From: Lachnospiraceae bacterium
Lineage (GTDB): Bacteria; Bacillota; Clostridia; Lachnospirales; Lachnospiraceae
DNA length: 64,000 nt
Reading direction: 5' to 3'
Assembly (NCBI GenBank): GCA_009779895.1
Contig: WRBB01000015.1
Span: 1 to 64,000, forward strand
Position numbers and translations under genes: made by a program. Positions 1 to 11,676 of this stretch are shown here, one piece after another (the stretch's first letter is position 1; the number at the start of each line of letters is the position of its first letter). The notes below the pieces were generated by a model that had not been told where the DNA came from, did not search any database, and worked only from the letters and a program-made list of their open reading frames with translations.

Positions 1-50
<50 letters not shown>

Positions 51-249
51 AAGTGTTTGTATCCAGAATCAATATTAACTACTAGCTAATTTTATCCTTT
101 TTACTGTTTTGTTTGGATTGCTCTCTCAGCCTCTATGCTGATTGAGCCGTTCTTGAAATAATTTTCTCTAAAAGATTTCAAGGGTTGTTGTCTATTGTTT
201 AATTATCAAGGTTCAATATTTGTTGACCAATGTAACCGGCAACCTTTAT

Positions 250-279
250 ATACTATCATATTTTATAGAAGCTTGTCAA
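250..279 (-). promoter_or_regulatory. rrn promoter P2 (proximal)
   Basis: The minus strand carries TTGACA (279-274), an 18-base spacer and TAGTAT (255-250) about 200 bases upstream of the 16S start. The -35 is perfect and the -10 is moderate. The leader between it and the 16S contains a CTTGAAAT/ATTTCAAG inverted repeat near 153-182, plausibly part of the rRNA processing leader. Confidence 0.55.
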
Positions 280-337
280 TAGGTTTTTCACAATCCTATT
301 ATCTTTAAAACCACTGTAAAATGGGGATAGCTTAAAC

Positions 338-367
338 ATAATATCACCTGTATAATAGGTCTGTCAA
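338..367 (-). promoter_or_regulatory. rrn promoter P1 (distal)
   Basis: The minus strand has TTGACA (367-362), an 18-base spacer and TATTAT (343-338). With the second promoter at 250-279 this makes the tandem arrangement usual for rRNA operons. Two head-to-tail DnaA-box-like 9-mers lie just upstream. Confidence 0.6.
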
Positions 368-393
368 CAACATTTTTATATTTTGTGAATTGC

Positions 394-411
394 TGTGAAT
401 AATGTGGATAA
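394..411 (-). promoter_or_regulatory. Two abutting DnaA-box-like 9-mers
   Basis: TGTGAATAA (394-402) is directly followed by TGTGGATAA (403-411). On the minus strand these are one near-consensus box (TTATTCACA) and one perfect box (TTATCCACA). They sit about 27 bases upstream of the -35 of rrn P1 and about 130 bases upstream of the ABC transporter start. The rest of 51-542 holds the rRNA leader and promoters and no gene. Confidence 0.55.
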
Positions 412-542
412 AAACAGCAAGAAAGACATAAAATCTACCCCTATCACCATTTTTATAAAGGCTCCATTTGCCATAGCAAGTAAAACTATGGTATCTTTAT
501 AATAACTATCTTAACAAAAAACCATACAAGGAGGACTTTATT

Positions 543-1241
543 TTGATTTCAATGACAAACATTGTCAAGAAATTTGGTGACAAAACCGTACTAACAGATG
601 TAAATTTTCAAGTAGCACAAAAAGAAATCTTTGGATTACTCGGCCCGTCAGGCTCCGGCAAAACCACAATTATCAACATATTAACCTATCAATTAGCTCC
701 GGAAAATGGAAATTTCGAAATTGATGCAACATCTAAAGAAACCGGTCTTATGCTGGAGGAAGACGGCTTATACAAACGACTAAGCACCAGCGAAAACCTT
801 AATCTATTTGCCGGTATTTACGGCGTAAGCAAAAGCAAGGTAACAGAAGCATTGAATAATGTAGGACTTGGCAATGATTTAAAAACACCTGTCTCAAAGC
901 TATCCAAAGGGATGCGACAAAGACTTGCTTTGGCTCGTGCCATTTTACATTCTCCCAAAATATTGTTTTTAGATGAACCTACATCTGCTTTAGATCCATC
1001 TACAGCAAAAGGAATACATAAATTAATTTTAAGATTAAGAGATTCCGGTACCACCATTTTCCTTACAACACACAATATGCAAGAAGCTGTTAATTTATGT
1101 GATAATGTCGCTCTTTTACACCAAGGAAAGATTGTAGAACATGGTAGTCCAAAAGAAATTTGTGATAAACATAATTCTTATATAACAATGCCGGACTTAG
1201 GTGCTGTCTTTATGAAAATGACGGGGGTGGAATCAGAATGA
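543..1241 (+). CDS. ABC transporter ATP-binding protein
   Basis: This is the ATPase half of an ABC-2 type exporter. Walker A is at residues 34-42 (GPSGSGKTT), the LSKGMRQ signature at 120-126, Walker B (ILFLDEP) at 140-146 and the H-loop His at 176. The usual Q-loop glutamine region reads LMLEEDGLY, so Gln seems absent, as in some related exporters. At 232 aa it is a single nucleotide-binding domain. The start is TTG at 543, eight bases after GGAGG (530-534); the ATG at 552 is too far from that site. The stop overlaps the permease start by four bases, so the two are translationally coupled. Substrate cannot be told; small peptides, antibiotics or lipids are typical for this class. Confidence 0.9.
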   Translation: MISMTNIVKKFGDKTVLTDVNFQVAQKEIFGLLGPSGSGKTTIINILTYQLAPENGNFEIDATSKETGLMLEEDGLYKRLSTSENLNLFAGIYGVSKSKVTEALNNVGLGNDLKTPVSKLSKGMRQRLALARAILHSPKILFLDEPTSALDPSTAKGIHKLILRLRDSGTTIFLTTHNMQEAVNLCDNVALLHQGKIVEHGSPKEICDKHNSYITMPDLGAVFMKMTGVESE

Positions 1242-1915
1242 ATACGATTGTTGCTATTTTTACCAAACAGATGAATGACTTGCCCAAAAACTTTTCTGTA
1301 TTATCTCTTTTTGTAGTATGGCCTCTTATGGCACTTTTATTTGGAAGTATTATGGGAGAACCGGAGATACAAGCCGGAACCTTTGCCGCCATGCTAATTG
1401 GTAGTGGACCCATGACAGCAATTGCCAACAATGTTGCTGAAGATAATGAATACAAAGGGTTACGTTTTTTGGTTATGGCCGGTGTAAAACCTTGGCAATA
1501 TTTACTCGGCCTTGCAGGTTCTATCTTTTTAATTTCAGCCGTTTCTTTGGCTTTACTTGCTTTCATTGGTGGTTTTAGTGGTGATCTTTTACTTCGGTTT
1601 ATCGTTGTAGCCATCTTAGGACTCATCACCTCTTCTATTTTAGGCGGAGCCGTTGGGATCTTTGCCAAAAATGTACAACAAGCGGCAGCCATCTACACAC
1701 CTCTTATGATGGTACTTGCTTTTTCACCTATGCTTGCAGGCTTTAATGAAACCATTGCACGGATTGCAGAATTTTTATTTCCATATCAAGTTCTTATGGT
1801 AATTTTTAATCCCTATGCGGATTTCGGCCGTGCTTTATTGGTCATTGCCGGAAATGCGATTGTGCTTTTGATCTTTTTCATAATTGCTTATCGTAAAAAA
1901 GGATTACGAGGATAA
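1238..1915 (+). CDS. ABC-2 type permease
   Basis: This 225-aa hydrophobic protein has about six membrane segments and no soluble domain, the usual size for an ABC-2 permease. It starts with ATG inside the ATGA overlap with the upstream ATPase gene and presumably dimerises to form the export channel. The pair lies on the lagging strand relative to oriC, unlike most genes here, and is closed by a hairpin terminator at 1931-1977. No accessory or self-immunity gene is next to it, so the substrate stays unknown. Confidence 0.85.
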   Translation: MNTIVAIFTKQMNDLPKNFSVLSLFVVWPLMALLFGSIMGEPEIQAGTFAAMLIGSGPMTAIANNVAEDNEYKGLRFLVMAGVKPWQYLLGLAGSIFLISAVSLALLAFIGGFSGDLLLRFIVVAILGLITSSILGGAVGIFAKNVQQAAAIYTPLMMVLAFSPMLAGFNETIARIAEFLFPYQVLMVIFNPYADFGRALLVIAGNAIVLLIFFIIAYRKKGLRG

Positions 1916-1930
1916 AGGAAAACAAAGTAA

Positions 1931-1977
1931 AAAAAGAAAACCATTTTCGGAGTTTATCCAAAGATGGTTTTCTTTTT
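1931..1977. terminator. Bidirectional terminator
   Basis: AAAAGAAAACCAT pairs with ATGGTTTTCTTTT around a roughly 19-base loop, giving T-rich tails on both strands. It can end the ABC operon on the plus strand and the tRNA-Ser transcript on the minus strand, three bases from the tRNA 3' end. Confidence 0.75.
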
Positions 1978-1979
1978 AG

Positions 1980-2068
1980 CGGAGATGGAGAGATTTGAAC
2001 TCTCGCGCCGGTCACCCGACCTACACCCTTAGCAGGGGCGCCTCTTCAGCCAACTTGAGTACATCTCC
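1980..2068 (-). tRNA. tRNA-Ser (GCU anticodon)
   Basis: The minus strand folds into a class II tRNA: acceptor GGAGATG/CATCTCC with discriminator G, an anticodon loop CTGCTAA reading GCU between CCC and GGG stems, a long variable arm and a GTTCAAATC T-loop. No CCA is encoded. It decodes AGC/AGU. A strong promoter lies at 2124-2153. Confidence 0.95.
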
Positions 2069-2106
2069 AAAATCTGAACGTTGCCCACTTTTACAGGACT
2101 TATTTC

Positions 2107-2136
2107 TTGCCAAAGCAAAGGTAATTATACTATAAT
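2107..2136 (+). promoter_or_regulatory. Fumarase operon promoter
   Basis: TTGCCA (2107-2112), an 18-base spacer and TATAAT (2131-2136) point rightward to the fumarase genes. It occupies nearly the same DNA as the leftward tRNA-Ser promoter, so the two polymerases would exclude each other. Confidence 0.55.
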
Positions 2137-2153
2137 TCTATTGAAACTGTCAA
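2124..2153 (-). promoter_or_regulatory. tRNA-Ser promoter
   Basis: The minus strand shows TTGACA (2153-2148), an 18-base spacer and TATAAT (2129-2124), both hexamers perfect. It fires leftward into tRNA-Ser, about 50 bases from the 5' end, and overlaps an opposing fumarase promoter. Confidence 0.75.
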
Positions 2154-2220
2154 CATAATTATTCTTCAACAAAAGGGAAATAAAAAGTAAAATATAGCAG
2201 AACTATCCATGGGAGTATTT

Positions 2221-3066
2221 ATGATTCGTAAAATACATACTTTAGAAATCACAAAAAATATCAAGGAAATGTGTATTGAGGCAAATTACTATTTATCGGC
2301 CGATATGAAAGATGCCATCCAACAAGCAAGTCAAAAAGAAACAACAACACTTGGAAAAAATGTGATGCAACAACTTCAAAAAAATCTAATCATCGCTGCC
2401 GATGAAAAGATTCCCATTTGCCAAGATACAGGTATGGCTGTTGTTTTTTTAGACATTGGACAAGGGGTTCACATACAAGGTGATTCCTTAGAAAATGCTA
2501 TAAATGAAGGCATAAGACGCGGATATGAAGAAGGGTATTTACGAAAATCGATCGTACATGACCCTCTCATTCGGAAAAATACCAAAGACAATACACCGGC
2601 TGTGATTCACAGCAAAATAGTCGCCGGAAATACACTAAAAATAACAGTCGCACCCAAAGGTTTTGGTAGTGAAAATATAAGCCGTATCTTTATGTTAAAA
2701 CCATCTGATGGCAAAGAAGGTGTCATAAAATCTGTGTTACAAACCATTCAAGATGCCGGGGCAAATGCCTGCCCTCCCATCGTGGTGGGTATTGGTATCG
2801 GCGGAACTTTTGAAAAATGTGCCATAATGGCAAAAGAAGCTTTGCTACGCAATCTAAAGGAACATTCCGACATTCCTTATATTGCGGAAATGGAACAAGA
2901 TTTATTAGAACAAATCAATTGTTTGGGCATCGGACCCGGTGGTCTTGGCGGCAATACCACTGCTTTGGCAGTAAACATAAACACCTACCCCACCCATATT
3001 GCCGGACTGCCTGTTGGAATCAATATTTGCTGTCATGTCAACCGCCACGTAACGAGGATATTATAA
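2221..3066 (+). CDS. Class I fumarate hydratase, alpha subunit
   Basis: Fumarate hydratase interconverts fumarate and malate in the cytoplasm with an oxygen-sensitive [4Fe-4S] cluster. Three cysteines fit the cluster ligands: C67 in PICQDTGM, C184 in NACPPIV and C200 in FEKCAIM. The 281-aa length and the split into two genes match the two-subunit fumarase/L-tartrate dehydratase family. The start is ATG 2221, six bases after GGGAG; the ATG at 2209 has no ribosome site and contributes only four residues. The stop codon overlaps the beta-subunit start by one base (TAATG). L-tartrate dehydratase alpha cannot be excluded by sequence alone, but fumarase is the usual form in anaerobic Clostridia. 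Confidence 0.9.
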   Translation: MIRKIHTLEITKNIKEMCIEANYYLSADMKDAIQQASQKETTTLGKNVMQQLQKNLIIAADEKIPICQDTGMAVVFLDIGQGVHIQGDSLENAINEGIRRGYEEGYLRKSIVHDPLIRKNTKDNTPAVIHSKIVAGNTLKITVAPKGFGSENISRIFMLKPSDGKEGVIKSVLQTIQDAGANACPPIVVGIGIGGTFEKCAIMAKEALLRNLKEHSDIPYIAEMEQDLLEQINCLGIGPGGLGGNTTALAVNINTYPTHIAGLPVGINICCHVNRHVTRIL

Positions 3067-3620
3067 TGATTAAAATCAATGCCCCTATCAACAAAGAAGA
3101 ACTAAAAAAACTACGCGCCGGTGATTCTATTTTGATTTCCGGAATTATTTATACTGCAAGGGATGCTGCGCACCAACGAATGGCCGAATCTCTCAAAAAA
3201 AAAGAAAGGCTTCCTTTTGATGTACAAAATCAACTCATTTATTATATGGGACCCTCTCCAAGCAAACCCGGCCAAATCATTGGTTCTGCCGGACCAACCA
3301 CTGCTTCTCGTATGGATACATACACACCTGACCTACTTGACTTAGGTCTTGGTGGCATGATTGGAAAAGGCAAACGAAGTTCAGAGGTGATACATAGTAT
3401 CATAAAAAATGCTTCTGTTTATTTTGCCGCAACCGGTGGTGCCGGCGCATTATTATCAAAATGTATTTTAAGCTCTGACATCATTGCATACGAAGATTTG
3501 GGCACAGAAGCCATTCGAAAACTAGAAGTAAAAGACTTACCTGTCGTTGTTGCAATTGATTTTATGGGCAATCATCTCTACGGAAATGCCTTACCCGGTA
3601 CCAATTGTACTTCATTGTGA
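3066..3620 (+). CDS. Class I fumarate hydratase, beta subunit
   Basis: This 184-aa protein is the partner of the alpha subunit at 2221-3066 and supplies the swivelling C-terminal domain of the enzyme. Recognisable blocks are GVIYTARDAAH-like (here IIYTARDAAHQR), GPSPSKPGQIIGSAGP, GGMIGKGKRS and AIDFMGNHLY. The start is ATG 3066, overlapping the alpha stop; longer in-frame extensions upstream run over the alpha gene and are not family-like. The last 14 codons overlap the convergent deacetylase gene by 43 bases, so its final residues (after NHLYG) are probably lineage specific. Confidence 0.9.
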   Translation: MIKINAPINKEELKKLRAGDSILISGIIYTARDAAHQRMAESLKKKERLPFDVQNQLIYYMGPSPSKPGQIIGSAGPTTASRMDTYTPDLLDLGLGGMIGKGKRSSEVIHSIIKNASVYFAATGGAGALLSKCILSSDIIAYEDLGTEAIRKLEVKDLPVVVAIDFMGNHLYGNALPGTNCTSL

Positions 3621-4435
3621 TATAACAATTCTGAAATCGTAACCAAAGTGTATCCTTCTTCTATCAACCATGGTATCACATGCTCCATCGCTATGATTGT
3701 GGACTCATAAATGTCATGCATCAAAATAATATCACCATCTCGCACATTATCCACAATCTGATGATACATCTTATCTGAATCTAAATGATACCAATCCAAA
3801 ATATCCATTGTCCAGCCTATCATCGCATATCCAAGTGCCCTTGAAACCTGCTCTACCATATCATCTATCGCACCAAAAGGAGCACGATAAAATGGTCTGC
3901 GCACACCTGTATAACGCTCTATCAGCGTACTGGTTCGCAATATTTCTTCTGCCATCTCAGCAGGCTCCAATCCTGTAAAATTCGCATGTGTCCAAGAATG
4001 CCCTGCCACTTCATTGCCCAACTCTACAGCTCGTACCATAGCTGCAGAATTTTCCGATATCCGATCCCCTTGCACAAAAAAAGTCGCCCTTGCGTCATAT
4101 TCCTCTAAAATATCCAGCAATTGCACCGTATACCAACCGGGACCATCATCAAAGGTCAACGCAACCATTTTCCCCTCCACAGGCCGAATGGTCTCTCGAT
4201 ACAAATACTCTGTGATATCAATGTTCAATGGAGACCATTCCAGATTAGGCACTGGCAATAAATGCGCAACAAAATTATAAGGATATTCTTGATCCATTTC
4301 ATCCGAATCCGGATTTTCCCCTTCAAAATAACTTTGAACCAATTCCGATCCTTCCGCCGATTTTGCACATCCTATCATCAAGATGGATATTATAATAAAA
4401 ACAATTACACTTACACAATTTCTGAACCTAAACAT
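3578..4435 (-). CDS. Polysaccharide deacetylase lipoprotein
   Basis: A 285-aa NodB-fold deacetylase probably anchored outside the membrane. Residues 1-22 form a lipoprotein signal with lipobox LMIGC (Cys23). Catalytic motifs are TFDDGP (94-99), HSWTH (146-150, metal His pair), RAPFG (184-188), DILDW (211-215) and ILMHD (237-241). It probably removes acetyl groups from peptidoglycan or another cell-surface polymer, which commonly raises lysozyme resistance. It stands alone between gyrA and the convergent fumarase, overlapping the latter by 43 bases. No terminator is evident at the 3' end. The start is ATG 4435 with a weak GGGGTG upstream. Confidence 0.9.
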   Translation of the reverse strand: MFRFRNCVSVIVFIIISILMIGCAKSAEGSELVQSYFEGENPDSDEMDQEYPYNFVAHLLPVPNLEWSPLNIDITEYLYRETIRPVEGKMVALTFDDGPGWYTVQLLDILEEYDARATFFVQGDRISENSAAMVRAVELGNEVAGHSWTHANFTGLEPAEMAEEILRTSTLIERYTGVRRPFYRAPFGAIDDMVEQVSRALGYAMIGWTMDILDWYHLDSDKMYHQIVDNVRDGDIILMHDIYESTIIAMEHVIPWLIEEGYTLVTISELLYHNEVQLVPGKAFP

Positions 4436-4469
4436 ACTACATACACCCCAAAACCATGAACTTGCTTTT

Positions 4470-6971
4470 TTACTCTTTTATTTCTTCCATCTCTTCTTCA
4501 ATCTCTACCTGTTCGCCGTCAATCTCTGCGGATGCTTTTCTTACTTTGGCTATGCTGGCAACTTTATCATTTTCTGATAAATTAATGACCTTAACCCCCG
4601 ATGTTACACGGCCAAAAATGGAAATATCTGAGCATTTCATCCGAATTACAATACCCTCTGTATTAATAATCATAATTTCATTATCATCATTAACCGCTTT
4701 CATGCCAACCACATTTCCCGTTTTTTCTGTAATTTTATAACACTTAATTCCCTTACCTCCACGAATTTGCCTTGTAAATTCATCCATCTCAGTACATTTA
4801 CCCATACCCTTTTCTGATACAAACAAAATATACGTACCTTGAGAATCCATTTGCATACCAATGATTTTATCACCATCAGAAAGGTTCATACCACGAACCC
4901 CCATAGATGTTCTACCTGTTGGGCGGACGTCCTGCTCATTAAATCGAATGCAAATACCATATTTGGTTACAAGGATAATATCTCGCTCACTATCAGTAAT
5001 TTTAACTTCAATCAAGCGATCTTCTTCTCTTAAATTAATCGCTGCCAAGCCATTTTTACGCACATTTTTAAAGTCTACAATCGATGTTTTTTTCACCAAT
5101 CCTTTTTCCGTTGCCATAAATAAATATTTATTTTCTTCAAATTCTTGCAATGGAATCATAGCCGTAATTTTTTCTTCCGGCATCAATTGCAATAAATTAA
5201 TAATCGCCGTACCTCTGGCTGTTCTGCCGGCTTCAGGTATTTCATAAGCTTTCAAACGATACACACGACCTGTATTCGTAAAAAACATAATATAATGGTG
5301 GGAGGTGGTTATAAACAATTCTTCGATATAATCATCATCAATTGTTTGCATACCCTTGATGCCTTTTCCACCACGGTTTTGCGCCTTAAATGTATCCATG
5401 GTCATACGTTTGATATAACCTAATTTTGTCTTAGTAATTACAACATTACTCTTTGGAATCAAATCTTCCATGGAAATATCAAACTCATCAAAACCAATTG
5501 ATGTTCTACGCACATCCCCAAACTTATCGTGAATAACCAATATCTCTTTGCGAATAACTTGTAACAGAATTTTTCTATCTCCTAAAATGCTCTTCAAACG
5601 GGCAATGGTTTTCATCAACTCCGCATATTCCGCTTCTAATTTTTCACGCTCTAAACCAGTCAAAGCACGTAAACGCATATCAACAATAGCCTGTGCTTGC
5701 GCATCACTAAAAGAAAAACGTTTGATCAATTCTTCTTTTGCAATCTGCACATTTCTAGAACCCCGAATGATTTTAATCACTTCATCAATATGGTCTAAAG
5801 CAATGAGTAACCCCTGTAAAATATGTGCACGTTCCTCTGCTTTATTTAATTCATACTTGGTTCTTCTTGTGACAACTTCTTCTTGGTGTTTTAAATAATG
5901 TTTCAGCATTTCTAAAATGTTCATAATCCTTGGTTGATTATTTACCAAAGCCAACATAATCACACCAAAGGTATCTTGTAGCTGAGTATGTTTATACAAT
6001 TGATTTAAAATAACATTTGGATTCACATCACGGCGAAGTTCAATCACAATACGCATACCGTCCCGATTGGATTGATCCCCTAATTCTACAATACCATCTA
6101 TCTTTTTATTTCGAACCAATTCTGCAATTTTTTCAATCAATTTTGCTTTATTTACCATATATGGTAATTCTGTGATAATAATCCGATTTTTCCCATTTTG
6201 CATGGGTTCAATGTTAGAAATAGCTCGCACACGAACTTTACCACGCCCGGTTCTATAAGCTTCTTCAATACCAGCCGTCCCTAAAATTTCTGCACCTGTT
6301 GGAAAATCAGGACCTTGCACAATTTCCAAGATATCTTCAATGGTAGTTTCTCCCGTTTCTTCAATCTGATCATCTATAATTTTTACAACCGCAGAAATGA
6401 TTTCTTTTAAATTATGAGGTGGAATATTGGTTGCCATACCAACTGCAATACCCGTTGTGCCATTTACCAATAAATTTGGATAACGGGAGGGCAATACGAC
6501 CGGTTCTTTTTCTGTTTCGTCAAAATTTGGTGCAAAATCTACCGTATCTTTATTGATATCAGCAGTCATTTCCATAGAAATTTTACTCAAACGTGCCTCT
6601 GTATAACGCATGGCCGCAGCACCATCTCCATCCACAGAACCAAAATTTCCATGCCCATCTACCAATGGATATCTGGTGGTCCATTCTTGTGCAAGATTTA
6701 CCAAAGCACCATAAATAGAACTATCACCATGCGGATGATATTTACCCATCGTATCCCCGACAATACGAGCACACTTACGATGTGGTTTGTCCGGTCCGTT
6801 ATTCAATTCAATCATTGAATAAAGAATCCTTCTTTGCACCGGTTTTAAACCATCCCTTACATCCGGCAAAGCCCTAGAAGCTATAACACTCATAGCATAA
6901 TCAATATATGAATTTTCCATGGTTTTTTGCAGATCAACATCACGAACCTGATCAAAAATATTTTCTTCCAT
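4470..6971 (-). CDS. gyrA: DNA gyrase subunit A
   Basis: The 833-aa breakage-reunion subunit of DNA gyrase. The quinolone-determining segment runs from about residue 70 to 110, with [12 protein letters not shown] at 80-90 and the catalytic tyrosine in MRYTEA (Y123). The C-terminal pinwheel carries a GyrA-box, QNRGGKG. Position 88, aligned with E. coli Asp87, is glycine. The start is ATG 6971 with GGAG six bases upstream. The gene follows gyrB by 38 bases on the leading strand and is last in the leftward block. The C-terminus is acidic (EEEMEEIKE). Confidence 0.98.
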   Translation of the reverse strand: MEENIFDQVRDVDLQKTMENSYIDYAMSVIASRALPDVRDGLKPVQRRILYSMIELNNGPDKPHRKCARIVGDTMGKYHPHGDSSIYGALVNLAQEWTTRYPLVDGHGNFGSVDGDGAAAMRYTEARLSKISMEMTADINKDTVDFAPNFDETEKEPVVLPSRYPNLLVNGTTGIAVGMATNIPPHNLKEIISAVVKIIDDQIEETGETTIEDILEIVQGPDFPTGAEILGTAGIEEAYRTGRGKVRVRAISNIEPMQNGKNRIIITELPYMVNKAKLIEKIAELVRNKKIDGIVELGDQSNRDGMRIVIELRRDVNPNVILNQLYKHTQLQDTFGVIMLALVNNQPRIMNILEMLKHYLKHQEEVVTRRTKYELNKAEERAHILQGLLIALDHIDEVIKIIRGSRNVQIAKEELIKRFSFSDAQAQAIVDMRLRALTGLEREKLEAEYAELMKTIARLKSILGDRKILLQVIRKEILVIHDKFGDVRRTSIGFDEFDISMEDLIPKSNVVITKTKLGYIKRMTMDTFKAQNRGGKGIKGMQTIDDDYIEELFITTSHHYIMFFTNTGRVYRLKAYEIPEAGRTARGTAIINLLQLMPEEKITAMIPLQEFEENKYLFMATEKGLVKKTSIVDFKNVRKNGLAAINLREEDRLIEVKITDSERDIILVTKYGICIRFNEQDVRPTGRTSMGVRGMNLSDGDKIIGMQMDSQGTYILFVSEKGMGKCTEMDEFTRQIRGGKGIKCYKITEKTGNVVGMKAVNDDNEIMIINTEGIVIRMKCSDISIFGRVTSGVKVINLSENDKVASIAKVRKASAEIDGEQVEIEEEMEEIKE

Positions 6972-7009
6972 TGTTACTCCTTTATTGGCAAATTTTAGTT
7001 AAGAAAGCA

Positions 7010-10046
<3,037 letters not shown>

Positions 10047-10048
10047 TT

Positions 10049-10276
10049 TTATTTTTCAACCTTTACTTCTTGATTATCATATAAAACTATATCACCGGGA
10101 TATAATTTTCTCCCTCGTCTATCTTCTACTTTGCCATTTACAGAAACCAGTCCATCTAAAATAACATTTTTGGCCTCTACACCTGAAGAAACCAGGGTAG
10201 CTGCTTTTAAAGCCTGTCCTAGTTTTATATAATCATCTCCTGCTCGTAATTTAATATGATTTATTTTATTATACAA
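10049..10276 (-). CDS. yaaA: S4-domain RNA-binding protein YaaA/RlbA
   Basis: A 75-aa protein consisting of an S4 RNA-binding domain (GDDYIKLGQALKAA, then SSGVEAK and GRKLYPGD). It is the small gene commonly found between dnaN and recF in Firmicutes and probably acts in ribosome assembly. The preferred start is TTG 10276, six bases after GGAGG (10283-10287). A longer reading from TTG 10294 would begin inside that ribosome site's upstream region. It ends two bases before the recF start. Confidence 0.9.
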   Translation of the reverse strand: MYNKINHIKLRAGDDYIKLGQALKAATLVSSGVEAKNVILDGLVSVNGKVEDRRGRKLYPGDIVLYDNQEVKVEK

Positions 10277-10306
10277 TACATCCCTCCAAATCAATATTTT
10301 ATCATG

Positions 10307-11416
10307 TTATGAAATCGAACTAAAATTAACCGGTAAAATTAAATATATATAGGATTGATTTTCATCCCTAATAAAACATGGTGCTTTTGAATTCATAAAA
10401 TATAAATCTACTTCTTCATCATCAATTACCTTTAATGCATCACTTAAAAATTTTGGATTAAAACCAATTTGTAAATCTCTACCCTCTTTGATAATATTAA
10501 TTTCTTCATTCATCGAACCAATTTGTGATTTCATCTTTACATCCATTGAATCATCCACAATATCCACAACAATCGGTTTTTTATCCCCCTCTTTAATCAA
10601 TAAAACAGAGCGTTCAATACAATCTAAAAAATCTTTTTTTGCGATTTTAATTTTGGTTTCATAATCATTGGACAACATCTGATTTACATTAAAATAGTTC
10701 CCCTCAATCAAACGTGAAACTACGGTAGTTTCATCAAATTCAAAAAGAATATGATTTGCAGAAAACGAAATATCTACTTTATCTTCTATATTTCCGCCTA
10801 TAATACGGCTGATTTCAGTCATAGTTTTACCGGGCACAATCACTTCTTGTGATGGATAAGTATTGCCCAATTCAATTTTTCGAATAGAAATTCTATGACC
10901 ATCCAATGTAACAACCTTTAATATATCACCATTAATTTCAAATAATATACCTGTCATAATTTTATTTGTGTCGTTGTCCGATATTGAAAAAATGGTTTGT
11001 CGAATCACTTCACGTAAAGTGAATTCAGAAAGAGTAATACTATTTTCTTTTTTAACATCAGGTAAATAAGAAAAATCATCTCCTGAATGTGCAGCGATAT
11101 TAAATCTAGCTTTTTCACATTTAATAATAGTTTGACTAGAAATATCTGTTTCTATGGTTACATCGTTATTTGGTAATTTTCTTACAATCTCAGAAAATAT
11201 TTTTGCATTTAATGCAATAATACCTCTTTCTTTTATTTCACCATCTATGGTAGTTTCAATCCCCAATTCCATATCATTTGCTGTTAATTTAATAATATCT
11301 GTAGATGCATCAATTAAAATACATTCTAAGATAGGCATGGTTGTTTTATTTGGTACTGCTTTTGAAACAGTATTAACTCCCTTTACCAGAATATTTTTGC
11401 TGCAAACTATTTTCAT
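10307..11416 (-). CDS. dnaN: DNA polymerase III beta clamp
   Basis: The 369-aa sliding clamp, in three repeated domains, that tethers polymerase to DNA. The N-terminus (MKIVCSKNILVKGVNTVSKA) and the C-terminal ILPVNFS tail are typical; the length is normal. The start is ATG 11416 with AAGGAG nine bases upstream. It lies downstream of dnaA, separated by a 260-base non-coding region rich in DnaA boxes. Confidence 0.97.
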   Translation of the reverse strand: MKIVCSKNILVKGVNTVSKAVPNKTTMPILECILIDASTDIIKLTANDMELGIETTIDGEIKERGIIALNAKIFSEIVRKLPNNDVTIETDISSQTIIKCEKARFNIAAHSGDDFSYLPDVKKENSITLSEFTLREVIRQTIFSISDNDTNKIMTGILFEINGDILKVVTLDGHRISIRKIELGNTYPSQEVIVPGKTMTEISRIIGGNIEDKVDISFSANHILFEFDETTVVSRLIEGNYFNVNQMLSNDYETKIKIAKKDFLDCIERSVLLIKEGDKKPIVVDIVDDSMDVKMKSQIGSMNEEINIIKEGRDLQIGFNPKFLSDALKVIDDEEVDLYFMNSKAPCFIRDENQSYIYLILPVNFSSIS

Positions 11417-11676
11417 GTTTTCATACTCCTTATTATTCTTGCTGTGTATATATAATATATATTATTTTATAGTATTAGTATTAGGGACTGTGAATTTGTA
11501 AAAAAGTACTTTTAACCCTAGTGTTTGAGCCAATTACATATATGAATAAGTATGTTGATAATGAATGGAAAATGGAGTGCCAAATGTGAATATTTTAATG
11601 GTGCCAATGTTAATAAAAATATTATAACCAATATTTATTCACAATGTGAATAAATTAGTGATAAGTTATCCACAGT
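11417..11676. other. Probable replication origin (oriC)
   Basis: The dnaA-dnaN gap holds TTATTCACA at 11635-11643, its inverted copy TGTGAATAA at 11645-11653, and a perfect TTATCCACA at 11666-11674. Weaker copies occur near 11585 (TGTGAATAT) and 11490 (TGTGAATTT). An AT-only stretch lies at about 11445-11470, followed by TAGTATTAGTATTAG at 11470-11484, which resembles DnaA-trio repeats. Gene orientation also flips around this block. The other flank of dnaA (13048-13260) shows no convincing DnaA box. Confidence 0.8.

Noticed and set aside
4262-4740. Rightward frames across the deacetylase/gyrA boundary
   Set aside because: Low-complexity shadows of two clear genes on the other strand, with no ribosome sites.
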